DNA from: CAZVCG01 sp964626265
GTDB lineage: Bacteria > Pseudomonadota > Alphaproteobacteria > UBA9219
DNA length: 52,093 nucleotides
Assembly: GCA_964626265.1 (NCBI GenBank)
Contig: CAZVCG010000012.1
Coordinates: 1 to 52,093 of the forward strand
Direction of reading: 5' to 3'
The translations under genes were made by a program, and so were the position numbers. The notes under the pieces were generated by a model that saw nothing but the letters and a program-made list of their open reading frames with translations, was not told where the DNA came from and ran no database searches. Of this stretch, positions 8,784 through 16,987 are shown one piece after another; position 1 is the first letter of the stretch, and every line of letters begins with the position of its first letter.

Positions 8784-9648
8784 ATATTACGTCGAGGGCG
8801 AGCAATCGTCCCCCGGCCTAATCCAGAAGCTCCGCTGCGATAATATACTCTGCGAAGAAAAGACGCCTTTTCAGGACATCGTGATTTTCACGAATCCCGT
8901 GTTCGGCGTCGTCCTTGCGCTCGATAATGTCATCCAAACTACTGAAAATGACGAGTTTATTTATCACGAGATGATGACGCATGTTCCGGTTTTGGGACAT
9001 GGCTCGGTCGAGCGCGTTCTTGTCATCGGCGGCTGCGATGGCGGCATTCTCCGCAACGTTTTGAGGTATCCGAACGTCCGTGAAGCCGTGATGGTCGAGA
9101 TCGATGAGCGCGTCATCGAATTGTCGAAAAAACATTTACCGAAACTATGCCGCAAAGCTTTTGAGGATTCCCGCGCGAAGGTCATTATCGGCGACGGCTT
9201 TAAGTATGTCGCTGAAACTCAAGAAAAATTCGACATTCTGTTCATCGATTCGACGGATCCCGTAGGTCCCGGCAAATGCCTGTTCACGCCCGATTTTTAC
9301 CGTAATTGCAAGCGTTGCCTGACGCCGGGCGGCATCGTGACGGCGCAAAGCGGCGTGCCGTTTTTATTGCCGGAAACGCCGCGCACGCTTAACGCGAGCC
9401 TAAGGCCTGTTTTTGCCGATGTCGCTTTTTATCTGTGCGACATCCCTTCGTTCGTGTGCGGCCCTGCGGCTTTCGTATGGGCCAGCGACAACACGGCAAT
9501 GCGCCAAACGGACGCAAGCGTTATCGAGCAGCGGTTGAAAGAGTCCGGGATCGACGACCTGAAATACTTTACGCCTGAACTGTTCAAGGCCGCTTTCGCG
9601 TTGCCAAAGTATATCCGGGACAGCATCGCGATGAAGCCCGCCAGTTAA
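8776..9648 (+). CDS. speE: Spermidine synthase paralogue 1 (divergent active site)
   Basis: This 290-residue aminopropyltransferase aligns without gaps to the next gene for about 200 residues. Conserved features are IQTTENDEFIYHEMMTHVP near 53-71, the SAM-binding loop GGCDGG at 85-90 (normally GGGDGG), the acidic MVEID at 106-110 and DSTDPVGPG at 158-166. The substrate-side segment usually reading PTYYGG is replaced by PSFVCG near 224-229. It overlaps speD by 8 bp and is surely coupled to it. The changed residues suggest altered amine specificity, for example another diamine or triamine acceptor; this is inference. Confidence 0.88.
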   Translation: MDKYYVEGEQSSPGLIQKLRCDNILCEEKTPFQDIVIFTNPVFGVVLALDNVIQTTENDEFIYHEMMTHVPVLGHGSVERVLVIGGCDGGILRNVLRYPNVREAVMVEIDERVIELSKKHLPKLCRKAFEDSRAKVIIGDGFKYVAETQEKFDILFIDSTDPVGPGKCLFTPDFYRNCKRCLTPGGIVTAQSGVPFLLPETPRTLNASLRPVFADVAFYLCDIPSFVCGPAAFVWASDNTAMRQTDASVIEQRLKESGIDDLKYFTPELFKAAFALPKYIRDSIAMKPAS

Positions 9649-9674
9649 CCAACCAAGCACAAGTAAGGAGCGAC

Positions 9675-10535
9675 ATGGAAGAACGCAATTTTTATAACGA
9701 GACGCTGTATCCGGATGTCGGCCAGCGTTTCAGGATCAAGCGCGTGTTGTTCGAAAGCGGGACGGGCTTGCAGCATCTGGTGATCTTCGAAAACGAAGTC
9801 ATGGGCAAGATCATGGCGCTCGACGGCGTTATCCAGACGACGATGGCGGACGAGTTCGTCTATCATGAAATGCTCACGCATGTGCCGATCATGGCGCACG
9901 GCGCTGCCAAACGCGTGTTGATCATCGGCGGGGGCGACGGCGGCATGTTGCGCCATTGCCTGATGCATAAAGCCGTCGAAAAGGTCACGATGGTCGAGAT
10001 AGATCGCAGCGTCGTGGATATGTCATTGCAATGGCTGCCCGAGATTTCATCCGGCGCTTTCGACGATCCTCGCGCGGATCTTGTGATCGACGACGGCTGC
10101 AAGTTCGTGAAAAACGCCAAGGACAAATACGATGTGATCATCGTCGACTCCACCGATCCGGTGGGGCCGGGCGCCGTGCTGTTCACCAGCGAGTTTTACG
10201 CCGATTGCCACAACTGCCTGACGCAGGGCGGTATCTTGGTGACGCAAAACGGCGTGCCGTTCTTCCAGCCTGAGGAGCTTTTCAACACGCATCAGCGCCT
10301 CAAGCCTATATTCAAGGACGCATGGTTCTATGTCGCGCCAGTGCCGACGTATTACGGCGGGTTCATGACGTTTGGCTGGGCCTCGGACAATGCTGCCTTG
10401 CGCCAGCAGGAGGTGGCCGACATCGCCAAGCGTTTTGGTCCGACGGGGATCAAGACGAAGTATTATAACCCCGAAATCCACGTCGGCGCGTTCGCCTTGC
10501 CCCAATTCATCAGGGAAAAGATGAACGCGAAATAG
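9675..10535 (+). CDS. speE: Spermidine synthase paralogue 2
   Basis: This 286-residue polyamine aminopropyltransferase transfers the propylamine group from decarboxylated SAM to putrescine. It has canonical motifs: IQTTMADEFVYHEMLTHVP near 53-71, GGGDGG at 85-90, MVEID at 106-110, DSTDPVGPG at 158-166 and PTYYGGFMTFGWAS near 224. AAGGAG lies 7 bases before the ATG. It follows the first paralogue by 26 bp and completes the operon speD-speE1-speE2. Because all active-site motifs are intact, this copy is the likelier true spermidine synthase. Confidence 0.94.
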   Translation: MEERNFYNETLYPDVGQRFRIKRVLFESGTGLQHLVIFENEVMGKIMALDGVIQTTMADEFVYHEMLTHVPIMAHGAAKRVLIIGGGDGGMLRHCLMHKAVEKVTMVEIDRSVVDMSLQWLPEISSGAFDDPRADLVIDDGCKFVKNAKDKYDVIIVDSTDPVGPGAVLFTSEFYADCHNCLTQGGILVTQNGVPFFQPEELFNTHQRLKPIFKDAWFYVAPVPTYYGGFMTFGWASDNAALRQQEVADIAKRFGPTGIKTKYYNPEIHVGAFALPQFIREKMNAK

Positions 10536-10567
10536 GCGAGCGTTAACTATAAGATAGGGCGGTAAAG

Positions 10568-10700
10568 TCCCCCTCCCCTTGCGGGAGGGGGTAGGGGAGG
10601 GGTATATAAAGATTTCAATTTACCCCCTCACCTGCAAAAACTAATGGTTTACTGCGTAAACAAAAGTTTTTGCTTCCTCTCCCTCCAGGGGAGAGGGCCA
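10568..10700. repeat. Palindromic repeat, C/T-rich 'PSPLRGG' type
   Basis: The 133-bp segment starts with CCCTCCCCTTGCGGGAGGGG and ends with TCTCCCTCCAGGGGAGAGGG, each a hairpin. The same type occurs at 31555-31686 inside nadQ and near 44128-44213. It lies between speE2 and the rpmB promoter and may also terminate the spe operon. Confidence 0.75.
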
Positions 10701-10723
10701 AAATATAACCATTACCGTTAGCC

Positions 10724-10753
10724 TTGACTTGCCTTTAGGCTTGCCCCTATAAA
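10724..10753 (+). promoter_or_regulatory. Probable rpmB promoter
   Basis: TTGACT at 10724-10729 and TATAAA at 10748-10753 are separated by 18 bp. They lie about 120 bp before the rpmB start and immediately after the palindromic repeat. No other feature explains this pair. Confidence 0.6.
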
Positions 10754-10872
10754 GCCCCGCTTGGAAGAGATTGGGAGCGGGTTGCGCTCCTTAAACGCTT
10801 GCCGCCACAAAAGGCGCGGCGATAATCAGGAAACAGATGGAAAAAGGCCCGGCCCAGCCGGAGGAGGTTCAA

Positions 10873-11166
10873 ATGGCTCGTGTATGCGCAGTGACAGGCA
10901 AAAAGCCCCGCTTTGGCAATAAGGTCAGCCACGCCAACAACAAGACGCGCCGCCGCTGGCAGCCGAACCTTCAGGTGTGCTCGTTCCCGTCCGAGATTTT
11001 GGGCAAGAGCGTCACGCTGCGCCTGACGGCCAACGGCATCCGCACGATCGAGCACAACGGCGGCGTTGATGCATGGCTTTTGACCACGCGCCCCTCGCGC
11101 CTTTCCGAAGACGCGCTCAAAATCCGCAAAGCCCTGCAAAAGAAGCAGGCAGCCAAAGCGGCGTAA
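10873..11166 (+). CDS. rpmB: 50S ribosomal protein L28
   Basis: The 97-residue protein reads MARVCAVTGKKPRFGNKVSH at its start, then NNKTRRRWQPNLQ and ANGIRTIEHNGGVDAWLL, all typical of alphaproteobacterial L28. It binds 23S rRNA in the large subunit. ATG 10873 is preceded by GGAGGAGG; an upstream in-frame ATG at 10837 would add 12 non-homologous residues and is rejected. The single-gene unit is preceded by its own promoter. The 412 bp that follow, to cmk, hold palindromic repeats only. Confidence 0.97.
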   Translation: MARVCAVTGKKPRFGNKVSHANNKTRRRWQPNLQVCSFPSEILGKSVTLRLTANGIRTIEHNGGVDAWLLTTRPSRLSEDALKIRKALQKKQAAKAA

Positions 11167-11324
11167 GAGCCCACAATTTTTTGCCGAGCAAAAACGTTTT
11201 CAACGTCAGTTGGCATGGAAGCCGCAAAATGCGGACAGGAACAGGATGATGCGCTTAGGCCAGCGCGGCGCAGTTGCGAGCAACGGCAAGGCTTGCGGGT
11301 AAAAATTCATAATTGTGTCGATGT

Positions 11325-11429
11325 GTCATCCCCGCGAAAGCGGGGATCCAGCGCCGCATGTCAATGCGGCAAAAGAGTCATGTGGCTCGCAGACGCTCGC
11401 CACTGGATTCCCGCTTCCGCGGTAATGAC
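11325..11429. repeat. 105-bp palindromic element, 'GTCATCCCCGCGAAAGCGGGG' type, copy 1
   Basis: The element begins GTCATCCCCGCGAAAGCGGG and ends CGCGGTAATGAC, so its ends are inverted copies. It has an internal hairpin CCGCATGTCAATGCGG. It is the same length (105 bp) as, and closely similar to, the copy at 21001-21105. A related but longer copy sits inside nadB. It lies in the 412-bp gap between rpmB and cmk. Confidence 0.85.
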
Positions 11430-11460
11430 ACTAATGGATAATTCCACCCAAGCAGTAAAT

Positions 11461-11514
11461 GCGCTGGATTCTAAGTGGAGCCTACCCCGGGCAACGGCAC
11501 GTGGCGGGAATGAC
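11461..11514. repeat. Partial palindromic element
   Basis: This segment (GCTGGATTCTAAGTGGAGCC ... GGCGGGAATGACA) matches the second half of the element at 28151-28291, which has CTGGATTTCGGCTGGAGCCT and ends CCGGAATGAC. It looks like a solitary half-element downstream of copy 1. The rest of the rpmB-cmk gap shows no gene. Confidence 0.55.
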
Positions 11515-11578
11515 AAGTTTATTGGTCGTCGTTTAACAGAGCTTGCCTAATAGTCGCTGTTCTTTATAACAACACCCC

Positions 11579-12241
11579 ATGACTTCATCCTCCACCATCA
11601 TCGCCATTGACGGCCTGTCGGCCAGCGGGAAGGGCACGTTGGCCAAACGGCTGGCGGCGCATCTCGGCTATGCGTATCTCGACACAGGGCTGCTGTACCG
11701 CGCGGCGGGCATGATGGCCAAGGAGGCGGGCGTACCGCTCGACGACATGTCCGGGCTGGCTGCCTATGCCGGACGCATGGACGTGAAAGCCCTTATTGAC
11801 CGTCTTAACGATGAAGCCCTGCGCGGCGACGAAGCGGCTCATGCGGCCTCCAAAGTTGGGCCTGTTAAGGAAATTCGTGCTGCCCTTTTGAAATTCCAGC
11901 AGGATTTCGCCCATCACCCGCCCGGTGGTGAGAAGGGGGCTGTGCTGGACGGAAGGGATATCGGGACGATTATAGCCCCCGAAGCACCCGTTAAAATCTT
12001 TGTCACGGCCAGCGTCGAAACCCGCGCAAAACGGCGGTTTCTGGAGTTGCAGGGGCGGGGGATAGGTGCTACTGAAGCCGAAGTTCTTGCGGATATGCGG
12101 GCGCGTGACGAGCGCGACCAGACGCGAGCCACGGCTCCGGCCAAACCGGCCGATGATGCGGTCATCCTCGACACAACGAGCATGAATGCGGATCAGGCCT
12201 TTGAGGCGGCTTTGGCTATCGTAAAGGACAAGCTCAAGTAA
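11579..12241 (+). CDS. cmk: Cytidylate kinase
   Basis: The 220-residue enzyme phosphorylates CMP and dCMP. The P-loop is DGLSASGKGTLAKRLA near residues 10-25, followed by YLDTGLLYRA, the NMP-binding signature of Cmk. GRDIGTIIAPEAPVKIFVTAS near 125-145 and RAKRRFLE complete the core. Cmk usually lies in an aroA-cmk-rpsA cluster in alphaproteobacteria; here cmk-rpsA is kept but aroA is about 24 kb away. No clear Shine-Dalgarno precedes the ATG. Confidence 0.95.
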   Translation: MTSSSTIIAIDGLSASGKGTLAKRLAAHLGYAYLDTGLLYRAAGMMAKEAGVPLDDMSGLAAYAGRMDVKALIDRLNDEALRGDEAAHAASKVGPVKEIRAALLKFQQDFAHHPPGGEKGAVLDGRDIGTIIAPEAPVKIFVTASVETRAKRRFLELQGRGIGATEAEVLADMRARDERDQTRATAPAKPADDAVILDTTSMNADQAFEAALAIVKDKLK

Positions 12242-12338
12242 ATTGGGCCGCTGGCGTGGCGCCGGCAACGGATAGATTTTGAAAACAGGCGGGCCCCGCT
12301 TTCAGCCCCGGTGATCAGGTTTAACCGCAAACACAAAC

Positions 12339-12426
12339 GCCCCTCGGGGCAAAAACGAAAGCGGCGGGGTCTCCCCGCGACGGAACCGGAGGCGCTTTCG
12401 GCGCAGGTTCCCGGCCTTTCGGGGCC
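12339..12426 (+). promoter_or_regulatory. Hairpin-rich rpsA leader
   Basis: Four consecutive short stem-loops lie just upstream of rpsA: GCCCC/GGGGC at 12339-12350, GCGGGG/CCCCGC at 12364-12378, GCGC/GCGC at 12392-12404 and GGCC/GGCC at 12413-12426. None is followed by a T-run, so they are not simple terminators. Autoregulation by S1 binding to its own leader is known in enterobacteria; its presence here is inference. Confidence 0.4.
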
Positions 12427-12445
12427 TGAAAGAGAAAACATCTAC

Positions 12446-14215
12446 ATGGCTAAATCACAAACAAAACGCATCGGACGCGAAGACCTTTCTGTCGTCAAAG
12501 CGACGCATGCTCCTGGCGAAAGCTTCGCCGAACTGCTCGAAGGTTCCTTCGGCAAGCGGGGCGGCATGGAAGGCAGTGTCATCAAGGGCAAGATCGTTGC
12601 CGATGACGGCGACTATTACGTTATCGACGTCGGCCTGAAATCCGAAGGCCGCGTTCTGAAGAAAGAATTCGCTCTCCCCGGTATGACGCCGGAAGTCAAG
12701 ATCGGCGATCTCGTCGAAGTTTTCCTCGAACGCATGGAAGACCGCAACGGCGAAGCCTCGCTGTCGCGCGAGAAAGCCAAGCGCGAGGAAAGCTGGACGG
12801 TTCTCGAAAAATCTTTCGAGAAACAAGAACGCGTCACCGGAATCATTTTTGGCCGCGTCAAGGGTGGCTTCACGGTTGACCTCAGCGGCGCTGTGGCGTT
12901 CTTGCCGGGCTCGCAAGTCGACATTCGCCCCGTACGCGATATCACGCCGCTCATGGGCACGCCCCAACCGTTCCAGATTTTGAAGATGGATCGCCAACGC
13001 GGCAACATCGTCGTTTCGCGCCGCGCCGTGCTTGAAGAAAGCCGCGCTGAAGCGCGTTCGGAACTCGTAGCCAACCTTAAGGAAGGTCAAGTGCTCCAAG
13101 GCGTCGTCAAGAACATCACCGATTACGGCGCGTTCGTCGATCTTGGCGGCGTGGACGGCCTGTTACACGTCACCGACATCGCGTGGAAGCGCGTCAATCA
13201 TCCTTCCGAAGTGCTGCAAATCGGCCAGCAGGTCACCGTGCAGGTCATCCGCTTCAACGCCGACACCCAGCGCATCAGTCTCGGCATGAAGCAGCTCGAA
13301 GCCGATCCTTGGGAAGGCGTCGTGTCTCGTTATCCGGCCAACCTGCGCCTCAAGGGCCGCGTGACCAACATCACCGATTATGGCGCTTTCGTCGAGTTGG
13401 AACCGGGGATCGAAGGTCTCGTTCACGTTTCGGAAATGTCTTGGACGAAGAAGAACGTGCATCCGGGCAAGATCGTTTCGACCTCGCAGGAAGTCGAAGT
13501 CATGGTGCTCGACGTCGATATGTCCAAGCGCCGCATTAGCCTGGGCCTCAAGCAGGTCACCGAAAATCCATGGGAGAAGTTCCGCGATACGTACAAGGTC
13601 GGCGATACGCTTTCGGGCGAAGTCCGCAATACGACCGAGTTCGGCCTTTTCGTGGGTCTGCCCGGCGATATCGACGGCATGGTCCATATGTCCGACCTTT
13701 CGTGGGACAAGCCTGGCGAAGAAGCCATTCAGGCTTATCAAAAAGGCCAGACGGTCGAGGTCAAGATCCTCGATATCGACGCCGAGAAAGAGCGTATCAG
13801 CCTTGGCATCAAACAGCTGACCAAAGATCCGTTTGAAAACGTCGTCGTCAACTTCAAGAAGGGCGATGTCGTCACCTGCACCGTCAGCGCGATTGCCGAA
13901 AACGGCATCGAGGTCACGCTTGGCGACACGGCAGGCGGCTTCACCGGCTTCATCAAGCGCAACGATCTTGCGCGCGATCGCTCCGAACAGCGTCCCGACC
14001 GCTTCGCTGTCGGTGAAAAGGTCGACGCCAAGATCACCAACATCGACAAGGCTGCTCACAAGGTCACGTTGTCGATCAAGGCGCGCGAGGCTGACGAGGA
14101 AAAGCAGGCGATGGCTGAATACGGCTCGTCCGACTCTGGTGCATCGCTCGGCGACATTCTGGGAGCCGCCATCAAGCGTGCCCAGAAGAAGAAAGCCGAC
14201 AAAGACGGAGAATAA
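12446..14215 (+). CDS. rpsA: 30S ribosomal protein S1
   Basis: The 589-residue protein has six tandem S1 (OB-fold) domains. The best preserved repeats read ITDYGAFVDLGGVDGLLHVTD near residue 225, ITDYGAFVELEPGIEGLVHVSE near 312 and TEFGLFVGLPGDIDGMVHMSD near 397. S1 captures mRNA on the ribosome. ATG 12446 is chosen because the upstream in-frame extension from 12311 is arginine-rich and non-homologous and overlaps leader hairpins. A strong terminator follows 25 bp downstream. Confidence 0.97.
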   Translation: MAKSQTKRIGREDLSVVKATHAPGESFAELLEGSFGKRGGMEGSVIKGKIVADDGDYYVIDVGLKSEGRVLKKEFALPGMTPEVKIGDLVEVFLERMEDRNGEASLSREKAKREESWTVLEKSFEKQERVTGIIFGRVKGGFTVDLSGAVAFLPGSQVDIRPVRDITPLMGTPQPFQILKMDRQRGNIVVSRRAVLEESRAEARSELVANLKEGQVLQGVVKNITDYGAFVDLGGVDGLLHVTDIAWKRVNHPSEVLQIGQQVTVQVIRFNADTQRISLGMKQLEADPWEGVVSRYPANLRLKGRVTNITDYGAFVELEPGIEGLVHVSEMSWTKKNVHPGKIVSTSQEVEVMVLDVDMSKRRISLGLKQVTENPWEKFRDTYKVGDTLSGEVRNTTEFGLFVGLPGDIDGMVHMSDLSWDKPGEEAIQAYQKGQTVEVKILDIDAEKERISLGIKQLTKDPFENVVVNFKKGDVVTCTVSAIAENGIEVTLGDTAGGFTGFIKRNDLARDRSEQRPDRFAVGEKVDAKITNIDKAAHKVTLSIKAREADEEKQAMAEYGSSDSGASLGDILGAAIKRAQKKKADKDGE

Positions 14216-14240
14216 AAACCTTTTATAACTCCATGAAACG

Positions 14241-14273
14241 AGCCGCAGGAGACGACCCTCCTGCGGCTTTTTT
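14241..14273 (+). terminator. Rho-independent terminator after rpsA
   Basis: An 11-bp perfect stem (AGCCGCAGGAG/CTCCTGCGGCT) with a six-base loop is followed directly by TTTTT. It ends the cmk-rpsA unit. Confidence 0.92.
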
Positions 14274-14363
14274 ATTGGGAAATGCGGAATATCTTTGCAT
14301 GTCAAGAACTTGTTAACTGTTCCGGAACATACTTTTTCCGTCTAAAACATATTATGTAACCCT

Positions 14364-14801
14364 ATGATCGAAATTTCACAACTTAAGGTTCTTCTCGTCG
14401 ACGATCATATGCTGGTTCAACAGTATGTGAAAAATGTCTTGCTGGAATTCCATATTGCGGACATCACGTGTTGCAAGGATGGCAACGAGGCGGTCGATCT
14501 TATCGAAAAAGCCTATTTCGTCAAAAAGCCCTATGACATCGTTTTTCTTGATTGGAACATGCCGACGGTTAACGGCATCGGTGTGCTATCGTATATCCGC
14601 CGCAAAAAGGAATACGAGGATATGGCGGTCGTGATGCTCACGGCTGAGGCTGACATGCCTAACATCGTGAAAGCGATCAACATCGGCGCGACATCCTATA
14701 TCGTTAAGCCGACGACGGCTGGCGAGATACGCAAGAAGGTTCTTGAGGTTTATGAGTGGCTCAAGAAAAAGCGCGAAAAAGTTATAAATAGGCATAAATA
14801 A
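14364..14801 (+). CDS. Single-domain response regulator (CheY-like receiver)
   Basis: The 145-residue protein is a receiver domain with no output domain. Acidic residues D13/D14 (LLVDDH), phospho-acceptor D63 (VFLDWNMP), T93 (MLTAEA) and K115 (IVKPTTAGEIRKK) are all present, so it should be phosphorylatable. The C-terminus is basic (EWLKKKREKVINRHK). No histidine kinase lies nearby. It precedes two tandem TrmB-like regulators, all inserted between rpsA and ihfB. A perfect palindrome GTTCCGGAAC lies at 14318 upstream. The partner kinase and target are unknown. Confidence 0.93.
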   Translation: MIEISQLKVLLVDDHMLVQQYVKNVLLEFHIADITCCKDGNEAVDLIEKAYFVKKPYDIVFLDWNMPTVNGIGVLSYIRRKKEYEDMAVVMLTAEADMPNIVKAINIGATSYIVKPTTAGEIRKKVLEVYEWLKKKREKVINRHK

Positions 14802-14939
14802 TTTACCTCTCGTTTTTTGCAAAATGCAATTAACTTTGTAAGTTATTAAGGGTACAACAAAATAACGCAAAATAGCATATTATTTGAAAGGCAATGATTG
14901 ATTGTTGAGATATAGTCCGGATTATTATACTTATTGAAT

Positions 14940-15722
14940 ATGGATAATAATATTCTGGATTCTTTCTCAAAATTAGGCCTTAAGCGCGACGAAGCCAAAG
15001 TTTATTTGGAATGTTTGGGCGATAAGGAAAACGGCCTTTTTGTTCATGAAATCGTCAAACGAAGCGGCATCAAACGCAGCACGGTCGATATTATAATTAG
15101 AAGGCTGTTGAAGAAGAAATTCTTAAGCGGCAAAAGCAAGGGACTCAGAAAGCAATATGTTTCGGCGCCGCCAAACGAGCTCTTGTTTGCATTCCAGCGC
15201 AATCTCGTAAAATTCCGAAAAATAGTTCCAGAACTAATGTCTTTGGACAAAAGCCATCTCGAGGCTTCGGTGACCTATTACGAAGGTCGGTCCGGCATCA
15301 AGGCGGTTTATGACGAAATAATACTGGCTCTGCGCGGGCTGCCGAAAAAAGAGCGCATCAATTACGTCATTACGTCCGGCATCGACATTGAGACCATTTA
15401 TCCGAATTTCGAGCATGAACACATCGCGCGCCGCTGGCGCGAGGGAATTTCGGTGCGCTTGTTGACTCCCAAGGGCTGTTCGTTTGCCGTTGGGGCGCCG
15501 AGCCGGAAAAAGGTCCGCGAGGTAAAAACTTACGACAAGAAAGAATTTCCCTTCGAAATAGAGCTTAGCCTCGCAAATGACAAAACGATGCTCGTGTCGA
15601 ATTTTCAGCCGATGTGCGGGGTGGTCATTCACAGCAAGATCGTGACGGATTCGCTCAGGTCCATATTCAACATGCTATGGGATTATCTGGGTAAGCCCGA
15701 ACCAGTAAAAGAGGGCGCGTAA
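14940..15722 (+). CDS. TrmB-like winged-helix transcriptional regulator, paralogue A
   Basis: The 260-residue protein has an N-terminal winged helix: LGLKRDEAKVYLECLG, then HEIVKRSGIKRSTVDIIIRR as the helix-turn-helix. A C-terminal domain contains VTYYEGRSGIKAVYDEIIL, typical of the effector region of TrmB/sugar-sensing regulators that are common in archaea. The ATG at 14940 lies within a very AT-rich leader and has no clear Shine-Dalgarno. It is a tandem paralogue of the next gene (2 bp apart) and follows a lone receiver. The inducer and target are unknown. Confidence 0.82.
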   Translation: MDNNILDSFSKLGLKRDEAKVYLECLGDKENGLFVHEIVKRSGIKRSTVDIIIRRLLKKKFLSGKSKGLRKQYVSAPPNELLFAFQRNLVKFRKIVPELMSLDKSHLEASVTYYEGRSGIKAVYDEIILALRGLPKKERINYVITSGIDIETIYPNFEHEHIARRWREGISVRLLTPKGCSFAVGAPSRKKVREVKTYDKKEFPFEIELSLANDKTMLVSNFQPMCGVVIHSKIVTDSLRSIFNMLWDYLGKPEPVKEGA

Positions 15723-15724
15723 GC

Positions 15725-16519
15725 ATGCTTAAGAAAGAAAACTATATCGAGATCATGCGCCATTTGGGGTTGGGGCGCGACGAAGCCCAAATCTATTTGG
15801 CGTGCTTGCAAAACAAACAAGGATTGTTCGTCCACGAAATCGTGACGCGCAGCGGCGTAAATCGCAGCACGACGGATGTTTGCATAAAACGATTGCTCGA
15901 TAAGAATTACTTATCCCGCTTTCAAGAGGGCCGTCGTAGTAAATTCGTCGCGACAAGCCCGGAAAGGATTCTCGTTGAATTCCAAAGAAGTATCGAAGGA
16001 TTGAGCGCCGTTTTGCCCAAACTGTTAAAAGGCAACGACAAGCAGGACAAAACCCAGGTTTCCTTTTTCAAGGGCCTGAACGGCATGGCATCGATTCATA
16101 AGGACATCGTGCGCACGATGGAAAATCTCCCGCCGGACAAACAAACGCTGCACATTCTGACGGAAGGCAAATCAATGGAAAAAGCCATGCCGGACTTGCA
16201 CAGGGAGTTCATCTTACCGACGGTAAAAAAGCGCATAAAAAAGCGCGTTCTGGCCATGAAAAAACCCCGGCATGAAACCTGGAACACGGACAGCAGCGTA
16301 TTGCGCGAAACCAAGCACTTTGACGGCAACAGGTATCCTTGTTCTTCAGACATATTGATCGCCCACGACAAGATATTTTTCGTTTCGGCCAAGGAACCTG
16401 TTGGCGGCATTACTATAAAAAACGAAAGAATCGCCTCATCTTTTCAATCATTATTTTCCATGCTTTGGGAATTACTTGGCCCTGTCGATCCAGACGTGAA
16501 GGCCCATAAGACGCGATAA
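15725..16519 (+). CDS. TrmB-like winged-helix transcriptional regulator, paralogue B
   Basis: The 264-residue protein matches the preceding one over its length. LGLGRDEAQIYLACLQNKQG and HEIVTRSGVNRSTTDVCIKR parallel the first copy's DNA-binding domain, VSFFKGLNGMASIHKDIVR its effector motif, and SLFSMLWELLG its C-terminal helix. The two arose by tandem duplication and have diverged strongly in the middle. The start codon lies 2 bp after the stop of copy A, indicating cotranslation. They may form a heteromeric regulator. Confidence 0.82.
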   Translation: MLKKENYIEIMRHLGLGRDEAQIYLACLQNKQGLFVHEIVTRSGVNRSTTDVCIKRLLDKNYLSRFQEGRRSKFVATSPERILVEFQRSIEGLSAVLPKLLKGNDKQDKTQVSFFKGLNGMASIHKDIVRTMENLPPDKQTLHILTEGKSMEKAMPDLHREFILPTVKKRIKKRVLAMKKPRHETWNTDSSVLRETKHFDGNRYPCSSDILIAHDKIFFVSAKEPVGGITIKNERIASSFQSLFSMLWELLGPVDPDVKAHKTR

Positions 16520-16584
16520 AAAGCCCCAAAAAAAGCGAGTCATCGAAAACGTGTTGCGCCCCAAAGGGTTAAACAAGCCGCCGC

Positions 16585-16613
16585 TTGACTCTAGTGAGAG
16601 GCTTTGGCAATTT
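16585..16613 (+). promoter_or_regulatory. Possible ihfB promoter
   Basis: TTGACT at 16585-16590 is followed after 17 bp by CAATTT at 16608-16613. The -35 match is good but the -10 is weak. It would give a leader of about 37 nt before the ihfB ATG. Confidence 0.35.
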
Positions 16614-16656
16614 CTTTAAGACTCACATGTTTCCTAACAGCTCGCGGAGAGCCCCG

Positions 16657-16956
16657 ATGACCAAGTCCGACCTCATCCTGCGTCTTGCCGAAAAATATCC
16701 TCATTTGCTGCAGAGGGATATTGAACGCATCGTTAACACCGTATTCGACGAAGTGTCGAATGCGTTGGCGCGCGGTAACCGTGTGGAGCTGAGGGGGTTC
16801 GGAGCTTTCTCGATCAAGCGCCGTGAATCCCGCCAGGGACGCAACCCTCGCACGGGCCAGACGGTTCATGTCGCCGCCAAGTGCGTACCGTTTTTCAAGA
16901 CGGGCAAGCAACTGCGCGACCGCCTGAACGGCATTGAAGGAACCGCGGACGACTAG
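16657..16956 (+). CDS. ihfB: Integration host factor subunit beta
   Basis: The 99-residue HU/IHF-fold DNA-bending protein starts MTKSDLILRLAEKYPHL and has the beta-arm motif RGFGAFSIKRRESRQGRNPRTG near residues 46-67, followed by VPFFKTGKQLRDRLNG. The length and the ALARGNRVELRGFG segment fit IhfB rather than HU. ATG 16657 follows GCGGAGAG; the upstream in-frame extension from 16585 overlaps the putative promoter. In alphaproteobacteria ihfB usually follows rpsA directly; here three regulatory genes intervene. Confidence 0.93.
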   Translation: MTKSDLILRLAEKYPHLLQRDIERIVNTVFDEVSNALARGNRVELRGFGAFSIKRRESRQGRNPRTGQTVHVAAKCVPFFKTGKQLRDRLNGIEGTADD

Positions 16957-16987
16957 GTTTGATCCTGAGATCGAGTCCAGAAATTTC

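Noticed and set aside
11215..11550. 111-codon open frame after rpmB
   Set aside because: It runs through the 105-bp palindromic element and a half-element, reads SSPRKRGSS-type repeat peptide, and has no homology or ribosome-binding site.
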